This document shows, piece after piece, positions 12,501 through 23,835 of a stretch of 64,000 bases of DNA. This stretch comes from Microvelia longipes. Taxonomy: Eukaryota; Arthropoda; Insecta; Hemiptera; Veliidae. The translations under genes and the position numbers were made by a program. How positions within the stretch are numbered: the first letter of the stretch is position 1; the number at the start of each line of letters is the position of its first letter. Below the pieces are notes generated by a model. That model had not been told where the DNA came from, did no database searches, and saw only the letters and a list, made by a program, of their open reading frames with translations. Where the stretch lies: NCBI GenBank assembly GCA_018340805.1, contig JACMZG010000008.1, positions 61,892,564-61,956,563 of the forward strand. The letters are read 5' to 3'.

Positions 12501-14020
12501 GAGTATTAATATATATATTATTTATTGTATTTTTCTTCCTGGTTAACTCTTTAATGTATATTATAATTAGTATGATTATTATTTAACATATCTTATAAGT
12601 CATCCGCAAAGTTACATAACGTTTAATACTACCACTGTTAAGTCATAGATTAAAATGTATAAGATTAATCTCTTGCAAATTAACATAAATCATTAATTCT
12701 CAAAGCCATATCTTATAAATATATCACTATATATTACTTAATTTTGCTAATAAATCAATTATTACTTTCATTTAGTATATTATATGTCAATATTCAATTA
12801 TTAAAAAAGTAGGTTTAAAAAAAAAACATTTCGAATTTAAGAATGGTTAGGGCATAACAATTTTATTGAAACTAAATATAACCGCTGTTCAATGCATTAA
12901 GTATATGAAAGGTTAAGTATAATAATCTTATATAAAAATATTCAGGTGTGATAAACAAAATATATAACATTGCCCTTCACTCTCTTAAAGCGCGGAGCGT
13001 TGTTACAAAATATGTGAGAAGCCTGCAACATATTATTCTTTAATAGACGTCTAATAACTCGCTAAGTAAGTCGAATTATTAACTTATAATGGCACCGAAT
13101 TATAATGATATAATATAAACAATTTCAACAAATATATAAAACTCATATTGTACATAGGCATGCATATATTATATAGAACTGTCAGGTGCTTAGATCCTGT
13201 TATATTATAATTATCCCTGTATATCCTCCAATATAGGCTATATACTATGCTCAAACCTTAAAATACTTGTTATATAGTGAGCAATAAAAGGTTAGACTCC
13301 AAACATAACGGAAAGCGGTATTATTCTTATTAGTTAGTTGGTTAAGAACTATAATAGAGAAGATGAGATATATTGACTATTAATCGCTCCAAGATCTGTA
13401 GCACTTAAGAAATATGCTGACCTCCATCACTAGGACCACTGCTTAGTAGTGCTTGCAGTGCTTCATGCCTTTATATCTCGCTCGAACTTTTTCTATTTTT
13501 AAACTGCTTATATCAGATATTACGTTGTGAATAAATTTAGTATCAAGCTATGTGAAGAAGTAAATATATCTACTCTTCGAAAAATTAACATAAAGTGAAA
13601 TTATCAATATAGAAAATCCCGGTCAATGCAATTGTGAGATGCCAAAGGCACACATTGTATCTACTTGTTTATAAGACAAATAATGTTCCAATTTCTCTCA
13701 TATCTAGACCAATTTTATAGGCTCCATATCTACGTATAAAACTTTTAATTACACTATCACCTGAAACATATCCTCCATTCGACAATATGCGCGGTCTTAT
13801 ATTTAAACCTCGTCTAGAGCTACCTGCCTATTACCCTCTCGATTATTGTCTATATTGATACAAGTGAATGGTAACCCATAGCATGACTAATAATTAAAAC
13901 TTAAATAAATAAAATGATTAATAATAATTAAATAAATAATTTAATTAATATAATAAATAATTATTATTATTTTAATAATAATAATTTACAGATTTAGCAA
14001 TCTGCAAAATCAGCAGATTG
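9520..14020. other. AT-rich sequence without recognised genes
   Basis: Contains a run of G at 9957, a GC-rich patch around 12355-12490 and a stretch with more even composition (12600-13900). On the minus strand 13669-13833 is open (about 55 codons, no ATG, residues like ILSNGGYVSGD), but I cannot match it to a family. Confidence 0.4.
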
Positions 14021-14119
14021 CTTACAAAAAATGTCCATCCTTTGTGATTTTTTAAGTCATTTTGCAAAGGCTACTTTGGTTTTAGATATCTAATGACAAT
14101 GAATAAACAATCGATTTAT

Positions 14120-14270
14120 TAGAAATTCTATCAGCTTTAAAAATGTCCTCTTCAAGTTTTGCACAAGCATAACAGGAAACTACTTACTTCAAAAATGTTC
14201 TAAAATTTTGAGTGAGCGCACCCAAAGGAAGGTCTCTATTTGGGATAGGCAGACAATGCTTTTTCTTTAT
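14120..14270 (+). repeat. Partial copy of the AGTCCAAGA inverted-repeat element
   Basis: The order AGCTTTAAAAATGTCCTCTTC, GGAAACTACTTA, TTTTGAGTGAGCGCA, GGGATAGGCAGAC matches the right arm of the element at 21933-22573, so this is a fragment of that family. Confidence 0.6.
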
Positions 14271-14602
14271 TATTTAACGTATATTTACAAACACTTCAAA
14301 AGGATGATTCTATCATTATTCTTATTAATTTTATCTTATCTAAATTTAGTAATATTTCTTTCCTTTATTTATTTCAATAATAATATTTATTTCCACTTTA
14401 AAGTTTGTATAAATTAAATAATAGTAACTATTTAATAATTAAATAAAATGATAAATAATGATAATTAAATAATAATTATTTATTATTATTATATTTATTT
14501 TAGTTTTAATATGTATGCATGTATGTGTGTGTATTCATTTGTATATATAGACATAATAGACCGGAGGGGGTAAGGCAGGGGAACGAAATGGTTCAAGATA
14601 AG

Positions 14603-14743
14603 ACCTAGCCTGAAGTAGTGTGAATTATGGTTTCAGGCTAGGTTCTAGAAGTTTTGTGGAGGGAGTTTTAGTTGGTATAAGGTAGATCCTAATCCTTATA
14701 CCAACTTAGCTCTTTTATAAGTTTAGAGATAAAACTTATCTCT
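14603..14743. repeat. Three consecutive short hairpins
   Basis: Perfect stems: 14603-14614 with 14632-14643 (12 bp, ACCTAGCCTGAA), 14672-14682 with 14694-14704 (11 bp, TTGGTATAAGG), and 14725-14732 with 14736-14743 (8 bp). Confidence 0.7.
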
Positions 14744-15661
14744 TTTATAGGACTACTTGCGTGCCAAATTTCAAACTGTTTTGATAATTTTTCTGTGTTA
14801 GAAATTGAGTTGACACCATTAGCTAAAATAATAAGAGATTCATACACTCAGAGAACTTAGTTACAATCAGCTGGGATGTCTTAAAAACACCTGAAAATGA
14901 TAATTTAGTTGAAATCTAGGTTTCTGGTTTGTAGTGCAAACACAACACTTTTCCTTTATAACAAATGAGGAAAAGTAAAAAATGTACTTTTTACTTCAAA
15001 TATTGTTAATATAATATATGGTCTGAATGTAGTATGAATTTCTGTAAGTTGTTTTGAAGGATGTGTAAGTAATAATTATATTAACATACAACAAAGCAGT
15101 TTATACGAACTATTTACACATAGGGATACTGACACTCTTGATATTTTGTCTCTTTGTTCAATGGTCTAGACTAAAGTAATGTATAAACCAAGTAGGGAAA
15201 TTCCTATACTAACCTGTGTAAAAAAATTCAGACATGCGTGAGCTGATGGTTGGCTCAAAAATAAAAAAAGCTAAAATTGAGAAAACTGCGCATGAGCCTT
15301 TTGGGATTTAGGTTTTTTACTTAATTTTGTTGGCAACCCTGATAACAGTGAGTTTTACTTTGTATCGCGTTTTGTACTTTAATATGTACATGATAATGTA
15401 ATGATTTTGTAATAATTCTGTGAAATAATTTTAACAATAATTTAGTTAAAGAAAATGAGAAACTATAGTAAAGGTAAACCACATGTTTTTATTAAGATTT
15501 TGAAGAGCATACAGACAACAGTGTATTAAATATAACTTAAAATTAAGATTGCTTTTATTATAATCAAAAATTTTAGATTAAAGTTGTTAAATTACTAATT
15601 ACGATTACAAAAAAATGTCCTTAGTTAAGTTGTGCTCACTTTAAATAAAGTTTAATTAGTT

Positions 15662-15717
15662 GCTTGTTTACCATTAAACAAGCTGCTGGGTTTGTTTAGT
15701 CATTGAAACAAACCCAG
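15662..15717. repeat. Two adjacent perfect hairpins
   Basis: GCTTGTTTA...TAAACAAGC (15662-15683, 9 bp stem, 4 base loop) is followed at once by CTGGGTTTGTTT...AAACAAACCCAG (15686-15717, 12 bp stem, 8 base loop). Confidence 0.75.
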
Positions 15718-16057
15718 TACTTAATGATTTGCTCTTAAACCTCTATAGGATGTTAAAAAACGTATTTCTTACACAAATTATCAACATATTATACTAAATT
15801 GTACAAAGAAATGCAATGAAATCAAACATTTTTAGTACCATTATAAAGGTTGTTAACATTTACAGGAGCAAAACAAAATAGCCGCGCCCATAGGAAAATT
15901 TGAGCCATCTCCCTGGTGGACAAAATGTGAACTACATGCCAGGTCTGACAGAAATTTCATTTATTTCCCTGCTTGGTTTATATATTACTTTAGTCAAGAA
16001 TAATTTTTGAAGCTATATAATTTTGTCTTGTTTATTTTGATTTTCTTTTGATTTCAG

Positions 16058-16191
16058 TTGCCATTGGACTTATAGTGCAACATATAAGAGAATTTTTAAC
16101 TTGTCGAAACAACAATAAAGACCATCTAGTGACTTCTCCTACAAGTATTAATAAAAAGCCTTTAGGTGAAACATCATCTAGGATGCATTAA
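16058..16191 (+). CDS. UCK: Uridine-cytidine kinase, terminal coding exon B (distal, duplicated)
   Basis: After the acceptor TTTGATTTCAG, this exon supplies TT to complete a valine and continues AIGLIVQHIREFL, then a different hydrophilic tail ending SSRMH and TAA. It matches terminal exon A at 9 of the first 14 residues, uses the same phase and shares 11 bases of acceptor, so it is a diverged duplicate. It contributes 44 residues including the split valine. The reading frame is intact. I see no second copy of the upstream exon between A and B, so B would be reached by skipping A from the donor at 463. Alternatives are a decaying exon, or part of a second gene whose other exons I missed. Confidence 0.82.
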
Positions 16192-16248
16192 ATTTTGTTT
16201 CTCTATTTATTCTCTCTAAGCTGTTGTAATTTATTTGGACAAAGCTGT

Positions 16249-16252
16249 AATA

Positions 16253-16254
<2 letters not shown>
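16249..16254 (+). promoter_or_regulatory. Likely polyadenylation signal for UCK exon B
   Basis: AATAAA stands 58 bases after the TAA of terminal exon B and directly before an (AT)n tract. Its closeness to the stop fits a short 3' UTR and supports exon B as a true terminal exon. Confidence 0.5.

Positions 16255-16256
<2 letters not shown>

Positions 16257-16308
<52 letters not shown>
16257..16308. repeat. (AT)n microsatellite
   Basis: An alternating AT tract that starts right after the polyadenylation signal of UCK exon B. Confidence 0.9.
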
Positions 16309-16311
<3 letters not shown>

Positions 16312-17390
16312 TATATGAAATGAAACAACGATACTAAATCTTTAATGACAATCGTTAATTAATATGTTCAGAAGCCGACCAAGGAATAAAAGGGAAAGGT
16401 AAACCTTTGTTGGTATAAATCCTAATTCTAAACAAGACTATTAGAGAACCCTAATAGTTAGTCTGTTGTCTTAAGTTATAGACTTAGAACGAAGTTCTGC
16501 TTAAACTTTTAGTTGTGTTAATTAAAATTTGATAAGTTAACTTTAATTTTTTTTAAACAAGATTTTTAATTTCATTAAATACTTACTATACTTATCAAAA
16601 CCTGCACACTTATATTTTTTCACTTTTTGGTCAACCTCTTGGGTATTTTACTTCAAATATTCAGTAAAACATTGATTAAAATATTTTTATTGTATATAAT
16701 AATTATTTAAACCATTTCTTTTGAAATATTTTTTCAACAACACTTTAAAAATTTTTATTAGACATTGTACATAATCTAATGTAAAATTATTTTAACTGAG
16801 CTTAATAAGTTTTTTATTTTGCTGATCAATCCCAAGCACATAAATTATTATCATAGTGTTATAAAATATTATTTTAGTTAATAAAAATTTAACTTTGTTA
16901 AATGCAAATTCATGGGATGTTTTTTCAATTTTATTAATGAAGGTGCTAAGAAAACACCAAAATATATAGAAATATATTTTTTACCGTACTTTAGTAGATT
17001 TAGAAAAAAAGTTAGGAAAACTGTCATTTGAAATTAACTGACAATTTTATTATTATGAATTAATATTTATATATATTTAACCAAAATATCAGCAAATTAA
17101 TACGAAGTTGCTGGGGCTTGATACTCACCCTGTATTTACTCTGTGGAACTACCTCTGACCATACTTTACAATGCCATCCAAATCAAAAAAGGCAGTAAGT
17201 TGGTCATGTTACTGCTGTCACTTAATGTCTTTTTGGATTGACGGGCAGTAGAGTCCTGTTAGATAGCAGCACCAGTAATATGGTGGTATTTTATACATTT
17301 AAGTAAATAAAAGTGATGATATTTTATTAAGAGCACTTATATTAATACATAGATATTAAGTCTTTTCAGTTGATTGTATTTTTGGTAAAT

Positions 17391-17867
17391 CTTCGGTATA
17401 CGGTGCACCCTGTTATCAATACTATATATCGATATATTTTTAGTTACGCGACACGTAAACGAGAACTGAGCACTTAAAAGATAAGCAGCGTCGTTAAATT
17501 ATTAATTATAATTAAAACATTAAAAAAACCATACAACAAATAAATAAAAACATTAACTACAAAAATATAATAAAAAACCTGAAAATAACAAACACAAAAA
17601 TACGCGTAACATAAAATTAGATGTGGTGTATCATCGATTATTCTTATGAAAACATAGTTAAAACATTAAAAAAAAAATGAAAATAGTTATAAACCATTTT
17701 ACAACAAATAAATAAAAACAAAAACAACAAAAAACATTTTAAAAAATAATAAAATATGTTCATAAACGTAAAAGAAAAGGCATATATCGATTATTCCTAC
17801 GTCACATCTCTAAACTAAAAATATATCGATATATAGTATTGATAACAGGGTGCACCGTATACCGAAG
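17391..17867. mobile_element. 477 bp MITE with perfect 55 bp terminal inverted repeats
   Basis: The first 55 bases (from CTTCGGTATACGGTGCACCC) and the last 55 are exact reverse complements, and similarity stops abruptly outside both ends. The interior is A-rich with two related sub-blocks containing CAACAAATAAATAAAAAC and two copies of ATCGATTATTC. It has no ORF. I could not find a target-site duplication: the flanks are GGTAAAT and TTCAGCC. Confidence 0.75.
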
Positions 17868-17869
17868 TT

Positions 17870-20028
17870 CAGCCGTATTTTTTTAGTATACTAAAAATTA
17901 AAGAAAAAATAAAATATAATTTTTTGCTCTTAATGGAAGTTAATATTTGTATAATTTGTGAATGTAATTTTGCTGGAATAGGGTCAACAAGTTTTACTCT
18001 AATTTTTTACTTTAAATTTTTAACAGTCAACAATAATAACAATAAATTGTACGAGAATTTATTAATGTCAATAATAATTTGATCACTAGATAGTAATTTT
18101 GACAAAAAATAAATTCATGGATCATAGACTTTAAAATTCACTTACAATTAAAATTAACCGTATAAAAATAATGCAAAAAACATAATAATTATATGGAGCT
18201 CTAGGAGACAATTAGAGTATTTTTGATAATGGTTATATGTTAGGATTCAACCCCCCCCCTCCCCAGATACATGTTGACTCTATTCCTCTTCAGTTATAAC
18301 TTTAAAAATTGTGGGAATATTATATGCTTTTTATTAAAACAAGAATGAAGAGTATTTTAAGTAACTATAAAAATCCTATTCTCATGTAGGATGTATTCTT
18401 TGAGGTGAAAACTCAACCAGGTGCCTCATATGTTGCTTTCCTGGTTAAAACATAAAAAGTTATAATTTCTTTAGTGTTTTTATTTCTAATGATTGTATTG
18501 TTATAATTTTGACTTCCATACTTTATTCATTTCATGATTTTAACTCTTAACGAGAAAGAAACCAAACAAATCCTTGAATCTTTTTTTAAATGACAGAGCT
18601 CGTTTTATTAGGTATCACTATCATTGAAAAAAGAAAATCCTATAAATAATTAGGGGGCCTTGTGCTGAAAAAGCACTTATTAAGTTAAGTACTAACAAGT
18701 AAATGGTTAAGTTTTATCTTTGTTGCCCCAGACTATGATGATGTCCACTAGTTGACATTCAACTCTGTTAGTTATTTAAAAGAGAGATATTATAGCTGGT
18801 TTCTATATTTTTCGCTTATCTTAGTTTTTAACTGCTCAATTCATTTTTTTAAACTTATTGTCTTCAGTTGAAATTGTTGGAAACAATTTCAAAAAAAATT
18901 GTAAGACTGTTTCTAGTCATATTTTCTATTTTGTCTTTTTAATAATCTATGTTTTTGTATTAAAAAATGACAAAAAAATACATAATCGATACTGCTAAAT
19001 TATTCATTAAAGGGAAGAAACCATGAAAATTTAGCTAATATCAATGTAATATACAGATATTTTGTGTCCTTTAAGAACATGATGTTTTGGATTTTGTCTG
19101 TGAGTCAGTTACATTTTTATTTAAATGCCAGGTTGTGTTGAAACTAACTTAGTGAGGCAATTACATCAATATATTACTAAAGTTTATAATTAGTTAATAT
19201 AATTAGCTAAAAATATAATTTGGAATCTACTTTATTTAAAAAAATACAGGGCGGATCATTTCATATACCTATGTTGACGAAAGTAATGCCTTTACTTTTT
19301 ATCAAATCTTTATTTTCAAAGATAATAGATGTATTAAAATATATATTCCTAAGTACAATTATAAAATTAAATATGAGAGCGATCAAGAGATCCAACTGCT
19401 ATGGTTTGCCATGTTAGGAAGGCAGCATACCACTCTCAAATATCCTAATTAACAGTGGTGTTAAGCTCTTGACAAACTTTTGTCACGTCCTGTATATTAA
19501 TATGATATTTTGTAGATTAATATGATATTTATTGTTATTCATTTACCTGGGAAAATGGTAAAATAATATGACAATTATTTATTTAAAAAATCGCAAATTG
19601 ACAATACAATTGTCACTACAATAGTATATTGTAAAATACTATTGTTACTATAATCAGCTGTAGTAGCTTAGCTGAGTTGGTAGCATGACTTATGAATAGG
19701 CCTAGTTATGCCCCATCTTTATAAACAGTGCATAGATTAACAGTCAATTCATTTAAAATATTGAACAGTAAGTTAATAATGAAAAATATTAATTTTACTT
19801 AGTTAATAGTTCTTTTTATTACTTTTAAAACTAATTAAATAAATGAAGAATAACTTATTGTAAAAGACGGGCCATTAGAAATTTATATTTGGCATGAAGC
19901 CTAATTCGCAATTCATTAGAAGATGGCTTGACAATCTTATAAGAAAGGCAGCCTAGAATCTGTTTCTTAGGTTTGTCTTCTGGTGTCTATTGTATCTAGC
20001 AACTACTGTTAAAATTACTATAAAAACA

Positions 20029-20030
<2 letters not shown>
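17870..20030. other. AT-rich sequence without recognised genes
   Basis: No gene or element boundary seen. A tRNA-like box A string (TAGCTTAGCTGAGTTGGTAGC) occurs near 19664 without a convincing box B. Confidence 0.45.
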
Positions 20031-20033
<3 letters not shown>

Positions 20034-20088
<55 letters not shown>

Positions 20089-20095
20089 CATACAC

Positions 20096-20186
<91 letters not shown>
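20034..20186. repeat. (AT)n microsatellite
   Basis: A 150 bp alternating AT tract with a few phase breaks. The open frames across it are isoleucine/tyrosine repeats without meaning. Confidence 0.9.
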
Positions 20187-20189
<3 letters not shown>

Positions 20190-20850
20190 GTTTTTTCTTT
20201 TTTGTTTGGCTTTTTTACTAGTCTTAAGTAGTTTAATCATTTGATGATGTATTCTCTAAACAATATTATAAGAAATTAAAAATTATTACTATATTTATAG
20301 CGGTTTAAATTCCTAATATTTATTTTTAAAAATATATCTATGAACAAATTTTTGTACTGTTTCAGTTTAAAATAAATCATAAGTTATTGTTACGAATGAT
20401 TCTTTGCATTTTTTTAATATATTTTGCGGATGCAGGGAGGAACAGTGAGAGGAAGCGTGACAAGTTATTTTTTTATTTTTGTGAAGCAAGTTATTGTTAT
20501 GAAATAAGGCCAATTCTTAGTTATACCTCGAAGAGGAAGGTCTTTTCAGTTGTAGCAGTAGTAAGAGGCAGAGTAGTAGAAGAATAGTGATCAGTAGTAG
20601 TTAGTGTAGTGGAAACAAAGTACAAGATATAGTCTGTTTCCGCCACATTATCTTGTCAGCCTTAACAAAACTCAATAAGGTTTTGTTTGCCTTTTTGTAC
20701 ATGTTTTCTTTTTATTCCCAAACTTAGTTTAAAGAAAAGGGTAAAAGTGAGAAGAATCAGGAAGAATGGTGTGAAACAGGGCTTAATCCTTCTTTGAAAG
20801 AAAAGTAAATCTTTTTACTTATTTTAACTTTAAACCTAGTTTTTTGTGGT

Positions 20851-20926
20851 CTTCCCTCAAATGTTCCTAAAGAAACATTTGAGGGAAGAAAAATGGTAGG
20901 CTGACATTTATGTCAGCCTACCATTT
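20851..20926. repeat. Twin perfect hairpins
   Basis: The first stem is 15 bp (20851-20865 with 20874-20888, CTTCCCTCAAATGTT, loop 8). The second is 16 bp (20891-20906 with 20911-20926, AAATGGTAGGCTGACA, loop TTTA). Both are perfect and only two bases separate them. Confidence 0.85.
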
Positions 20927-21237
20927 GTGTTGCTTTTCCATTTTCTCCTTTCTTCTACCCTTTAAAACGAATTATATTTCTCCACACCAGTTTTCAGAAT
21001 GAATCCATTATACACGGATTATTGGTGACTTGTTATGGAATATTATTATGGTCATGAGGTAATTTCTTTTTATTATTAAATCCTGTTGGCCTCACTAACA
21101 CAGAGTTATGCAATTGCAAACATGTAATAATTGCATATGTAATATGCAATTGCATTGTAATTTGCAATTATAAACTGCATTGTGTGTAGCCCATAAAATA
21201 ACAGCAAGGAATGATAAAAAGAGTAAAAATAAAAAAG

Positions 21238-21243
21238 TTTATT
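21238..21243 (-). promoter_or_regulatory. Candidate polyadenylation signal for UBL5
   Basis: TTTATT on the plus strand reads AATAAA on the minus strand, 131 bases beyond the UBL5 stop codon. Confidence 0.4.
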
Positions 21244-21374
21244 TAAAAATGCTTAATACAACTTAAAATGAATATTTACAAGTTATAGGTAAGAAATTAT
21301 TAATCTAAATAAATAACCATAATGTGGGTAGTGATTTCAAAGATGACAGATTTAGGTCTCAGACGTTTCAAGAT

Positions 21375-21418
21375 TTATTGATAATAAAGTTCTAGATTCA
21401 TTCCATCATGAATTTCAT
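21375..21418 (-). CDS. UBL5: Ubiquitin-like protein 5 (UBL5/Hub1), last coding exon
   Basis: On the minus strand an acceptor AATACAG precedes AT, which completes the split tyrosine codon, then EIHDGMNLELYYQ and TAA. This is the diagnostic UBL5 C-terminus, ending in a double tyrosine instead of the ubiquitin double glycine. Joined to 22912-23089 the coding sequence is 222 bases and encodes 73 residues, exactly the family length. The intron (21419-22911) is 1493 bp and contains the inverted-repeat element at 21933-22573. Confidence 0.93.
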
Positions 21419-21932
21419 CTGTATTTTCAAATAAGGAAAATTAACAAGATATTGATAAAATCAAATAAGTAAATGGAAATGACAATCCTAAATAAATAAA
21501 TTTAAAAAATATTATAATAAAAGAATAAAGGGAGTTACTTATGATCATTCTTGTGTTGTTGACATAGAAATAAGACTTACTCATTAGGTTTTGTTGTTGT
21601 TATCACTGATTAGGTAGTATATATTCATCTATGGTTGATATTGGTTACTCATCTACAGTATTTTTTTTAAATTCAATACTAAGGCTTTGCAATGATACCT
21701 TTCTTGAGTTTCCCAAATTGCTCTGGCAATATTTGTCACAGATACTTGAAATTCGGTAAGCAACTATGCTAATGAGTATAGAGTCATCTGCTTTTTGATG
21801 TTTTGTACTCCCTTTAGTAATATATTGCATAAAAATGTTGATTTTCTACAAAATAATCTTTAAGTTAAAAATGCATGAACCCGATTATTTATCTCATTAT
21901 AGGAGGTTTTCAGAATTACAAATGTCACTATT

Positions 21933-22573
21933 ATAGTCCAAGAACCAGACCTGAAAAAATGTGACTCATTTTGTACTACTTCAAACCAATTTTTTCTGAA
22001 AATATACATTAAAATATGAAGAAAAACGTAGTCTGCCTATCCAGAGTGGAGCCCTTAATTTAAAGGCCCATGCTCAAAATTTTATAAAATCGCACAAATT
22101 TTAGTATTCTAGAAATGAGTGGTTCCCTGTAGGTCAATGCAAAACAAAAAGAGAACATTTTTTAAAGATGATAAAATGTCAAATAAAGTGAGTGTTTAAT
22201 CACACCATAATCCAATAACTACAACCAAAGAGTTAATTTATGCAAAGTGAGCAAATTTCTTTGAAGAAATATTAGCTTTTTGAGCATTTTTTGCCATTTA
22301 ACATATTACATAACTTTAGTAGTAGTTATCCAATTTTGATGAAAAAGCCACCATTTTTATAGGAAATTTTATTAGCTTTAAAAAATGTTCTCTTCATGTT
22401 TAGCACACGACCTACAGGGAACCACTTATTGCAGAAAACTGAAATTGGTGCAATTTTTTAATATTTTGAGTAAGCGCATTCATATGAAGGGCTTCACTCT
22501 GGATAGGCAGACTATGATTTTACTTTATAATTTAAAAATGAGTCACATTTTTTAGGCCTGGCTCTTGGACTAT
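21933..22573. mobile_element. 641 bp inverted-repeat DNA element in the UBL5 intron
   Basis: The left end, ATAGTCCAAGAACCAGACCTG, mirrors the right end, GGCCTGGCTCTTGGACTAT. Inner blocks are also mirrored: ATGTGACTCATTTT, GTCTGCCTATCCAGAGTG, GTGGTTCCCTGTAGGTC, GAGAACATTTTTTAAAG. TTA stands at both outer edges if the terminal repeat starts TAGTCC, which would be a 3 bp target duplication. No coding capacity. Confidence 0.7.
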
Positions 22574-22764
22574 TAAAGAGTAACCATAAATAAAATATTA
22601 TAAAATGAGATTTTTATAAGACACATAAATATGGATAACTCCTTAGAGTGTTATAAAATGTGCTAGGTCAACATCCCCTCTTCTTTTTTCCCGGGTAAAA
22701 ATAATTTCTGAAGTTTGAACCTCTTAGTAAGTAGATTGTACCCCTGCTTGTTTAATTAATTCCA

Positions 22765-22843
22765 CTGTCCAGGAAATAATGGACAGGGGAATGGATGGAC
22801 ACACCCATGATGGATGGGTGTGTTGATGGATATCTCCATCAAC
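22765..22843. repeat. Three consecutive short hairpins upstream of the UBL5 intron donor
   Basis: CTGTCC...GGACAG (22765-22786), ACACACCCAT...ATGGGTGTGT (22799-22823, 10 bp stem, 5 base loop) and GTTGATGGA...TCCATCAAC (22822-22843, 9 bp stem, loop TATC). All lie within the UBL5 intron. Confidence 0.75.
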
Positions 22844-22911
22844 TTTTTGTAAAAACATATTTTTATTACTACTACTTCAGAAAGAAATAAATAATTGATT
22901 ATAAAGGATAC

Positions 22912-23089
22912 AATCTTGCAGCATAATGTGGTCCTTAAAAATAGTGTACCATTTCTTCAATACAATTTTCTCCCATCTTGTTCCAGTTTGAGCAGCTATA
23001 AGTTTCTTAAGATCTCCAATGGTATCATCAGGATTGCATTTGACTCGTACTTTCTTTCCAAGGCGGTCATTACAAGTTACCTCAATCAT
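22912..23089 (-). CDS. UBL5: Ubiquitin-like protein 5 (UBL5/Hub1), first coding exon
   Basis: Read on the minus strand from ATG at 23089, this exon encodes 59 residues beginning [18 protein letters not shown], with the family hallmarks [15 protein letters not shown] and [17 protein letters not shown]5/Hub1 is a very conserved beta-grasp protein that binds spliceosomal proteins without covalent conjugation and modulates pre-mRNA splicing. The open frame runs on into unrelated residues (CILYNQLF) past the true exon end. The exon ends GATT before GTATCC, leaving a T that the next exon completes to tyrosine. Upstream, TGTTTTAG at about 23105-23112 could be the acceptor of a 5' UTR intron. Confidence 0.93.
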
Positions 23090-23835
23090 GTTAATTTTTT
23101 AAATAACCTAAAACATAATTGTAAACACAATCATAGCACAGAAGTTTTCAGTATTTCATCGGGGTTGTATACTTGAGAATACAAACCCAAGGAGTCCAAT
23201 CACTTAGGATCCTAAATATTATAGAAAATAAACTAAAAACTAGTTGTCTACTATTTTTAGTCTTATCCATAATTTTATCCATTATTTTTATCCTCATCTG
23301 GTAGCATTGGTCTAAAAAATGTATGGCAAACAATGATTCTCAAAGGCTTTCTCAAATCGAACTTCCATCAACCGAACAACCTCATAAGTGTCATTTTCAT
23401 GAAGAAAATTTGCTAAAAGGTGGGATTATTGGATGAATTTAACTCGTTAGTTGCTCATTAATGGCCACCTAGCACTGCAATCATTTCCCTTGTTGACCAG
23501 ATGTTATCGTTTAGTCCACCATCTTTACATAGGATATATGATCAATGGTCAGGGGGGTCCAGCTTTAGCAATTTGGTTGTTTGGTAGTAGCACAAGCCTC
23601 ACAAGGTAGTGGAGAAAATAGTAAGCTTGTCAGTTATGATACTTGTGTATTTCCGGTGTGACAAATTCAATCACAATGTTTATTTGATTATTAGATATTT
23701 GCTACGACAGTTGTTTGTTAGACAAATTATCTTTAAATATTTGCTTTTGATCATTTATTTTAATTTCCAGGCATAAGTACATACATTTTTAAATAATAGG
23801 CATAATATAATTAATTTTTAAATCAACTCTATAGT

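Noticed and set aside
13669..13833. Minus-strand open stretch of ~55 codons with ILSNGGYVSGD and a Y-G-A-Y-K-I-G block
   Set aside because: There is no start codon, no upstream continuation and no family I recognise. Chance cannot be excluded. A profile search would decide.
19664..19720. tRNA-like string TAGCTTAGCTGAGTTGGTAGC
   Set aside because: Box A is good, but no convincing box B, acceptor stem or anticodon arm follows, so it is at best a tRNA or SINE relic.
19953..20244. Open frames of isoleucine/tyrosine repeats (also at 30136, 39178, 55972, 57434 and 61937-62344)
   Set aside because: They are translations of (AT)n microsatellites and carry no protein signal.
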